The notes beneath the pieces were generated by a model. The model was not told where the DNA came from. It saw nothing but the letters and a program-made list of their open reading frames with translations, and did not search any database. DNA of 64,000 nt, taken from assembly GCA_015680685.1 (NCBI GenBank), contig MNCI01000996.1, positions 187,583 through 251,582 on the forward strand, in the 5' to 3' direction. Shown here piece by piece: positions 56,880 through 64,000 of the stretch. Each line of letters opens with the position of its first letter. Within the stretch, counting starts at the first letter, position 1. Source of the DNA: Gnetum montanum (lineage: Eukaryota > Streptophyta > Gnetopsida > Gnetales > Gnetaceae). The translations under genes and the position numbers were made by a program.

Positions 56880-57680
56880 TAGGTTTGGAAAGTTAGGAAG
56901 ACATCTTGGAGATCAGAGAGATATCTTTTCTAAGAGTTGGGTATGCACAGGAGGCATTCCAATTTTAGAAGAGACATCTTGTGTGAGAGGGAGCTGTTTC
57001 TAGGGAGACATCCCATCCAAACTAGAGATGTCTCTAGGGAGACATCTTGTCCCAAAAGGAGATGTCTCACTCCAACAAGAGACAACTTGCTAAGCTCAGA
57101 GATGTCTTGTCTAAGGACCAAGGTTGATAGGATGACATCTTACCAAGCCTAAAGAAGTCCCATACAACCAAGGAAAGTTTTGAGTTGGTAATTCCAAGTT
57201 GGGAAACAACCGGGAAAGATGAGAACAAAATAGAAACAACTAGGAATCTCCAAGTTGGTTATGGGGAAGATTTTCCTAGGGTTCTTATTTTAAATTTAAT
57301 AAATATTAATTTGTGTTTTCATGTTTTGTGGCTTGGAGAGTCACATAAGAGCATAGGTGTGAGATTGCATGAGTATGTGTGAATCTCTATGGTCAATTGT
57401 ATGTGTTTACCTAGTGTGTCTCTTATTTGTATGTGTTGTGTTTAGATCTTAGTTCTATGTTTGTGGGATAATGCTAGTTCAGTTGTGCCTTGCATTAAAA
57501 TCAATCATTATGTATTTGTAGAGCCTCATGCTCTTTAATATTGTTGAGTATGTGAGTGTATTGTTGTGGGTTGTTGAACTACTATAATTGTAATCTTCTT
57601 TTTATTAATAGAAGATAGCTAGTTGTCTTACTTTCTAGCAATTCAATTGTCTTTCATAATAATTGGATTCAATGTATTTG
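56880..57680 (+). repeat. Family G LTR-like repeat, copy 2, rich in TGTCTC/GAGACA
   Basis: It aligns with 43270-44085. In 56960-57090 there are six exact TGTCTC or GAGACA hexamers on the plus strand. The 3' part ends GAAGATAGCTAGTTGTCTTA; TTAGAGCAAATCAAAGTG at about 57688 may be a decayed initiator-Met PBS, which would make this the 5' LTR of a lost plus-strand element. That last point is inference. Confidence 0.55.
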
Positions 57681-58190
57681 AAGAATTAGAGCAAATCAAA
57701 GTGACCCTACTCTATAGCATCCATTTTAGGCAATCATACCTTACTCAATTTTCATGCCCATGTTATGGATTTCAAACAAGAAGAAGAAATGAATTCAATA
57801 AGTCAAAGTTCAAGATGATAAAAGGTCATATTTACATATGGAAATGGACCAAAGTTAAGTAGAAATATGATGATGAAAGGAAAAATTCAAAGTTCAAAAG
57901 AAGACAAAGTACAAAATCAAACATATAGGACAAAACAACATTTTTATAAAATAGAAACAAAAGCTATGTAATTTGTATTTGAATTTTTATAACATATAGG
58001 ACAAAATAAGAAATTACATTTATTTTCCCTTTTATAAAAGATTAATGGATGGATGCAATTAAATAATGATCATAATCTCTTATTTCTTTTTGTTATCTTG
58101 TGGTCTTCTTAGTATTAAACTAAAAAGTTACTAGCACTCATAATCATCAAAATCATTAACCACAACTCATGGTATTTTTCCAATGTTCAT
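57681..58190. other. Spacer, no supported gene
   Basis: AT-rich stretch between family G and the Gypsy D LTR. A hydrophilic open frame that ends at 57862 has no family motif. Confidence 0.35.
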
Positions 58191-59079
58191 TGATGAGCAG
58201 CAAGGTACCCCTATGCCCAACCATATGAATCACAAGCATTCATGCATGATCTAGTTGAATTCCACAAACCTTAATTTCCTAGGTACAATGGTTCTAGGAT
58301 GTGAAATCTAATTGTGACAATCATTTTCTTCTCAACTGTACTTGTGGAACTTGATTATATGGTTAAGTATAATCAAGGCACATGATTTTTATTATTTTAT
58401 ATTTTATTTGTCTATGATTAATAACAAGTTAAAACATAATTTATCATCAATTTAACTTAATCTAATGGCTAGTCAATAACTAACTATCCTAACATAAGTA
58501 TTTGACTCCACTTTCTGTGCACATCTTAAACACATATAATGCTACTGTGTTACCAAATGTTAAGCATTGTTGGGATTACCAAGAGTCATATGTATGCTCG
58601 AAGTAGCCGTACTTATGTGCTTAATTGATTAATTACTATTGAATCTAATTAGATTACTTTAACTTAATTACTTAAAATCATTAAAGTAAATTGCATGAAA
58701 CATTAAATGCATAAATAAAATATTTAAGCTAGCCAAGGTGCTGCAAGGTTTGATCAGAAAGCTTGTCTTTATTTCCGCACATACTACTATGCTCATGTAT
58801 AACAATGCTCAAACAAAGATCCATACACTCAATGACTCCTATTGTAGGCACTTTGGAAAATATTCTAACTCTAGAGAAATAAACTACAAGAGCTTCACAA
58901 TGCTATGACAAAAAAACTATCTTGAAATCATGTGTCCAAGCTCTATATTTATAGGTCGGCACATACCCTACGATATTGGATATTTGACATTGCATCTTGG
59001 GTCTTAATATTGGGTATCCAATATCGAGGATCTAATATCATGTATCTAATATTGGAGCACAACAAAATATGATTCATCA
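58191..59079 (-). mobile_element. 3' LTR of Gypsy D
   Basis: It runs from TGATGAGCAG to TTCATCA on the plus strand, 889 bp, the complete form of the A/B/D LTR. TATA-like CTATAAATATAG near 58946-58957 (minus strand). ATATC/GATAT repeats at 58968-59055. A purine-rich minus-strand run (GTGGAGGTA) abuts it at 59081-59090 as the likely polypurine tract. Confidence 0.8.
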
Positions 59080-60720
59080 TACCTCCACGACTGAATGAAA
59101 ACTTGTCCTCTAGTGAACAGTAGGAGGAACAAGTTCCTTTCAAAATATTAGGATGGTATGGGATTATTGATTAACATGGAAAATGACTGACATAGAACAA
59201 ACAAACTCTACGTGCCCAAGTGTATAGATTTGAAATTCTTTTACAAAATTGGGTATTCATGACAATAGAATTGAACACCCTGGACAAAACTAACATCCAA
59301 CTCCTCTAGCAGTTGAAGAGCGAGGGAGAAAATTCATTGATCATGAAGAATCCTCATCGCATGAAGCTACTACTTATCCTTTGGTGAAGATAGTCCCTCT
59401 TCAAGTTTGCACTTTCCACTACAATCATAAAAAAATCATGGATTAGTGTGTAATGTGTAACATATAACTTTTAAGTGCTTTGTCTCATCAATAGTTACAC
59501 TTGGCTAGGTTTTGATTATGGTGGATTGATTCTTTTAATAGTGTTAGTAGGAAGATTGAAAAATAGGATGAAATGGATAAGCAATCCATTATTAATCTTT
59601 AAAAATTCCAACACAATTAAATGATTGAAGAGGGATTAAGAATTCACAACAATAACAAGAGGATTTTACTGAAAAATGTTGTGAAGATGTGCACAATTGG
59701 ATGTCATTGATGGGGAAACAAAAGGATTTGATTATAAGGAATTTTAAGGATAAAGAACTTAACTAATCCAACCAAAAGTTATGCAAGTGGGTCCTTCACA
59801 AGGCAAGCATAGGCCTTTAATTGCCCTTGCATAACTTCAAACCGAGTATGAGGGCCCCATGGATGATCAATGGTTATGGAAGGTTAAGTGCAAAAACCTG
59901 TAAGAAACTACCCAACAATTTTAGCACATCAAACTAAGATATCAAATAAGAACATGAAATTGGTAGTGAGGTGAGACATGGACAACATAGCTGAATGAGA
60001 GAGAGTGTGTGTATGTGTGGAATGGAGTTCCTAACTAAGGTTACATGAAGTCCCTTGTGAATTTTGTGTTTAAATGACTTGGTAAAATCGAATCCTTAGT
60101 CCAGACCAAAACCAACCATGTTTAGTAACTTCGTTTCACCATTCTAAGACTATTTTACCCCTTGAGATACTAGAGTGCTCCCATAGAACAACCACCATTT
60201 CTTATTAATGAAAAAAAGAGAAGTAGGAAGTGAAGAAGGGCCTTAGTTAGAGGGGACCTTCAGGCATGGGTAACATGTCCTTCTAGTCCCATAACCAGTG
60301 CTTGTAGCCTATTTATTTTTTCTAAGGAATGTGCTTTAANGCATGAAAAATAAACCATGTCCTAGTTATTAGTAACAAAATTCAAAGCTAGAATCTAGAC
60401 ACTAATAAACAAATAACTGAATAGCACATGCCCACATCAATCAAATACATTGTACCTAGTTAGCAATAAGGCATGTTATTATTAAAGCATAATTAGAAAA
60501 TCACATCCAAAGAAAGAAAACATATAAGAAATTGTAAAATACTTTAAGAAAAATAAAACATACTAACGATGTTGTAAAAAAAATCGTAAAAAATTAATAA
60601 TGTAAAAACAAAAAGGTGAAAGATAAAGAATGTGTAAAACAAAAAGTTGTAAAAATAACAAGGTGAAAAACAAAAATGTGTAAGATAAAAAAGGGTGAAA
60701 AACTGAGGTGTTGCTTATAT
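59080..60720 (-). mobile_element. Gypsy D 3' noncoding region, with an assembly gap
   Basis: It aligns with 16291-18235 of Gypsy B. The conserved block is at 60190-60339. A single N at 60340 marks a gap: B has about 320 more bases at the equivalent place. The minisatellite next to integrase lies at 60590-60700. Confidence 0.65.
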
Positions 60721-62190
60721 AGTTAGCATGGATGACCATCTCCCCCATGACTAAGTTGAAAGGACGAGATCCAAAATATTGAGTGTGGTTATTCATACAA
60801 TGAGATGTTCATTGAATTAGTTGGCTTAGGATCATGGAATGGCTTGAATTGTTGTATGTTGACCAACTATATCTTGTTTGGGCTCTCAGGTTTGTAGATC
60901 ATCATGGCCCTACAAGAAAAAGTTTTGTAAATTATATAAGGTCCTTCCTACAATGTTTGAAACTTATTTCATTAAGGTATATGCATGAGATTCTAGTAGA
61001 GGACCTTATCTTTTGGTTGAAATTTGACTTTCTTAGTTTTAAGGTTATGGTGCTTTTTGTTGAATGTCGTGTGTAACTCATTAGATGATAGGACCACCAA
61101 TCAATTCTTGTCTAGCAAGTTGAGATTCATTAATCTTTATTTTTTTTGTGCTAGACTTATGTTAAGGTTGAGGTCATAGGTTGTTGAAAGTGTATGGAGA
61201 TCAGATTGAATAGGAAGTGATGGTAATTTTCCATACACTAGCTCATAGGAAGAATAGCCTATAGGAAGTTTTCATGTAGGTCTAAAGGGCATCATTGAGT
61301 TTTGTGCTCTAGTCTCTCCTATATTTGCTAACAGTTCTTGTTAGGATATTTGTGATTTCCCTATTTGTAACCTCCACTTAACCATTCACTTGGGGGTGGT
61401 AGGGTGTTGTTAGTTTATGCTCAATCCCTAAGCATTGCATAAGCTTCCAAAAGGTAGTGCCTATAGAGTGGGTTCCATTATTATAAATTAATGCACATGG
61501 CATACCAAACCTATTTACAACATTTTGTTGTACAAACTAAGTAGCAGTAGAAGATGTATAGTTTGTGACGACTTACTACTTTTACCTATTTCATATAATA
61601 GTAAATAGTGACTATGATGTATGCCTTTTCATTTAACATGGATATGATGGGACCCATGAAATCAATGCCCTAGATGTTAAAGAATTCTAGTGGATGGATC
61701 CACTGTTGAGGTTCCTCCATTCGAGTAGTCATTCCACCATCTTGTTGGCAACCTTCACAAGAGTGGACATATTGATGAGCAACCCTGAAGATTGTTGGCC
61801 AATAATACACTACCATCAGAATTTTAATGGCCATGCATCTCCCCGCATAGTGGCCCCTACAAGGACCTTCATGAGCATTCTAGAGAATTCATAATTGATT
61901 AGCATTAGGGACACAACAATGAACCAAGCCATTGGTGCACATCTTGTAGAGGTGTTTATTGATATCCATGAAGCATTTTACCTAGTGAAGAAATTATTGT
62001 TTCTTCTAGTTTTCCCACCCTTGTGGCATCTCTTGAGTGAGAAGATAGGTGACAATACCATTGTACCATTAGGCTCAGTGGAAAATTGTTTAGTTATAGC
62101 CCCAACAAAAAGGAGTTCATCAGGAAATAGATCAGATAGTGAGCTTTTCTCCTTCTTGTTGTTCCATTGTAACCAAGACAAGTGGTTAGT
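60721..62190 (-). pseudogene. Gypsy D integrase remnant
   Basis: Minus-strand reading shows GIDFMGPIIS near 61640-61680 (first catalytic Asp kept, with its preceding Trp codon now TAG), then GMPCALIYNNGTHS near 61475-61510, where the second catalytic Asp is Asn. HHCC and C-terminal parts are heavily broken. It is homologous with B (18236-19700) and C (38050-39145). Confidence 0.7.
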
Positions 62191-62560
62191 GATTACATTG
62201 TCAACATCCTTTCAATCTATCATTGTAAGATCAAATTCTTGTAAGATCACCAACCATTATATGACATGGGGGCTCACCATTGTCTTGTTCATTTGGAAGA
62301 GGATGACGTTATGGTCCGTATGCACAAACACTTTGTATCCAAGCACATAATGCTTGAACTTATCTATATCAAACACCACTATCATCAATTAATTTTCTAT
62401 GGTGGTGTAGTTTAATTATGCACCCATAATACTTTGGCTTGTGCAATGAATGTAATATGGATATTTCTTGTCATCCATTTGCATAAGCATAACTTCCAAG
62501 ACATAATTTGATGCATCCATCATAACATGAAATGGTATAGACCAATTGGGTGCTTGTAGA
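62191..62560 (-). pseudogene. Gypsy D RNase H remnant
   Basis: The antisense text at 62200-62500 parallels B 19740-19990: the DKFKHYVLGYKVFVHTDHNV-like segment (62285-62365), with the TDH Asp apparently kept, then a Met/Asn/Lys segment and MDASNYVLEV-like text near 62500. Frames are broken. Confidence 0.6.
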
Positions 62561-63540
62561 ATTTGAGTTTATATAAGTTTACCCTTTAGTTGCTAGACTA
62601 CTTTTTCATATTCCTTAGTCTAGACAAATGGAGCATCTTTCTTTGTCAGCTCAACCAAAAATTTTGCGATCTTAGAGAAATTCTCTATGAATCGTTAGTA
62701 GTAGCTAGTGTGTCAAAGAAATAACCAAACATCTTTAATGGTTTTTAGTTGGTGAGTTATTCCTTGGATGACCATTACTTTTTTAGGGTCAAACTCAATT
62801 CTTGCTTGCAATATTATATGCCCTAATAAAATGCCCTCTTAAACCATCAAATGGATCTTTTACCAATTAAGTTGCAAGTTTTTTTCAACACATCTTTTTA
62901 AGGTTATCTAGGGCTTGCTTAAATGTAGCTCTATAGGTAGAGAAGTCATCCATTAAGACTTCCACACTACTATTGATTTGCTATTGATAAATGCTAAGGA
63001 CCAGGTATTAGAATGTAGTAGGGACATTACATAAACCAAAAGGCATTTTGCAAAATGCAAAAGTTTCCCAAGGACTTGTGAATGTTGTTTTGGCTTGGTC
63101 CTCTAGCATGATCTAGATTTGGTTATAGCCACTATAACCATCCAAAAAACTATAAAATAAATGCCTAGATATTGTGTCTAACACTTTATCAATGAATGGA
63201 AATGGAAAATGGTCCTTGAATGTTGCCATATTTAGTAATTGAAAATTGATGCAGACTTGCCACTTATCACACAGTCATGAGAGGACTAACCCACTTGTTA
63301 TCCACAATGGGATAGATAAACTCCACCTTGAGGATTTGTTTAATTTCCTCCTTGATGATCTACTTCAATTTGGGGTTCAATCATCTCTATGGCTATCTCT
63401 TTATCTTCATGGTTGAATCAATGTAGATACGATGCTAGCATATCCTAGGATCAATCCTTGTGAGTTCGGGATATGACCAAGTAAAGGTTGCTAATCATTT
63501 TTAAACCATATACAACAAAATATCTTTCTATTTTTGAGCA
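62561..63540 (-). pseudogene. Gypsy D reverse transcriptase remnant
   Basis: The catalytic box VEVLMDDFSTY is intact at 62945-62953 (minus strand). The MPFGLCNVPTTF-like block lies near 63020-63050, and text equivalent to the YSGYNQ area near 63110-63135. The order matches B. Several stops are present. Confidence 0.75.
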
Positions 63541-64000
63541 ATATTGGCATTGATTCTTGCTATATTTTCATTATTTAATAATACATATTTTATGCCAATA
63601 GGTAAAGTTTTTAATTCAAGGGGCTCTTGATTAAAATTTTTAGGAATTTCCAACTCTTTCCAATAGTTATCATCATTTGCATTATTAGAGAGTTGGTTAT
63701 AAAATTTCTTTAGTTCATTTATGACTATGACATATTTGCATGTCAAGGTCTCAATAGGTTGCATGCAAAGTGTGCTACTTTCAGAATTAGTGGTTAGCCA
63801 CTAGGTGCCTTCTTGTTTTATGGTTGTTGTGTAGAGATACCTTTGAATATCTACTTCTAGTGCACATTTGTAGAGATGGATACTCATTTTATTAACCAGA
63901 GTTTTTGCACACAATTACACCTTGTATTACTATATGTGATGCATGGAACTCACTTCTTCTTGATCTTCCCAAATATGTTTTCCTTGGATATTTCTAGGGA
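63541..64000 (-). pseudogene. Gypsy D RT start and protease edge, cut by the window
   Basis: An open 78-codon minus frame (63528-63764) reads ELKKFYNQLSNNANDDNYWK, then ELEIPKNFNQEPLELKTLP, the linker between protease and RT, comparable with EIPEKFKQEPLDLKPFP in C. The last 60 bases match the end of the protease in A and B. Gag and the 5' LTR lie beyond 64000. Confidence 0.75.

Noticed and set aside
1-64000. CRISPR arrays, bacterial operons, phage or virus genomes
   Set aside because: Retroelement content, primer-binding sites, TATA-box LTRs and SINE-like repeats are those of a plant nuclear genome. No array of regular direct repeats with spacers is seen.

Overview
This is plant nuclear DNA, about two-thirds AT and dominated by decayed LTR retrotransposons. 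No host gene with a convincing complete structure is visible. The plant origin rests on three things seen in the sequence. The Ty3/Gypsy elements have primer-binding sites resembling the plant tRNA-Asp type used by Athila/Tat elements. There is a Tnt1/Tork-like Ty1/Copia element. There is also a cluster of tRNA-headed SINE-like repeats. The density and depth of decay suit a large-genome plant such as a gymnosperm, but I cannot name the species.

Layout: 1-606 (-) is a GC-rich remnant encoding a coiled coil followed by a J-domain-like module with an intact HPD tripeptide, running off the left edge. 607-4585 (-) is Gypsy A (protease, gag, 5' LTR). 4630-6238 may be a solo LTR. 6239-7900 is a GC-richer, possibly genic island. 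8598-8758 is a 45-bp tandem repeat. About 11095-12470 (-) is a chromovirus-like Gypsy pol fragment. 12494-13297 and 30957-31750 are two copies of an 0.8-kb LTR (family F) that appear to bracket two other elements: Gypsy B (-, 15577-25492, nearly full length) and Gypsy E (+, 25493-30665, no pol). 32074-41971 (+) is Gypsy C, the most complete element, with both LTRs, PBS, gag, protease, RT, RNase H and integrase. 42050-42900 (-) is another gag fragment. 43270-44085 and 56880-57680 are copies of family G, rich in TGTCTC/GAGACA. 44438-45070 is a third C-type LTR. 46464-51240 (+) is a whole Copia element. 51894-53110 is a SINE-like cluster. 53400-55300 is a second GC-richer island. 58191-64000 (-) is Gypsy D, cut by the right edge.

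A, B, C, D and E are relatives. A, B and C share a tRNA-Asp-type PBS in degenerate form, and A and C share a gag N-terminus. B, C and D share a 15-bp minisatellite after integrase. B, C, D and E share a conserved 3' noncoding block. Every coding region carries stops and frameshifts. Most stops I examined are one C-to-T or G-to-A step from a sense codon, which is the signature expected of methylated, silenced elements.

The most unusual item is the J-domain/coiled-coil reading frame at the left edge. Next are the shared noncoding modules of the Gypsy family, the clusters of auxin-response-like hexamers in family G, and a near-perfect 83-bp tandem duplication.
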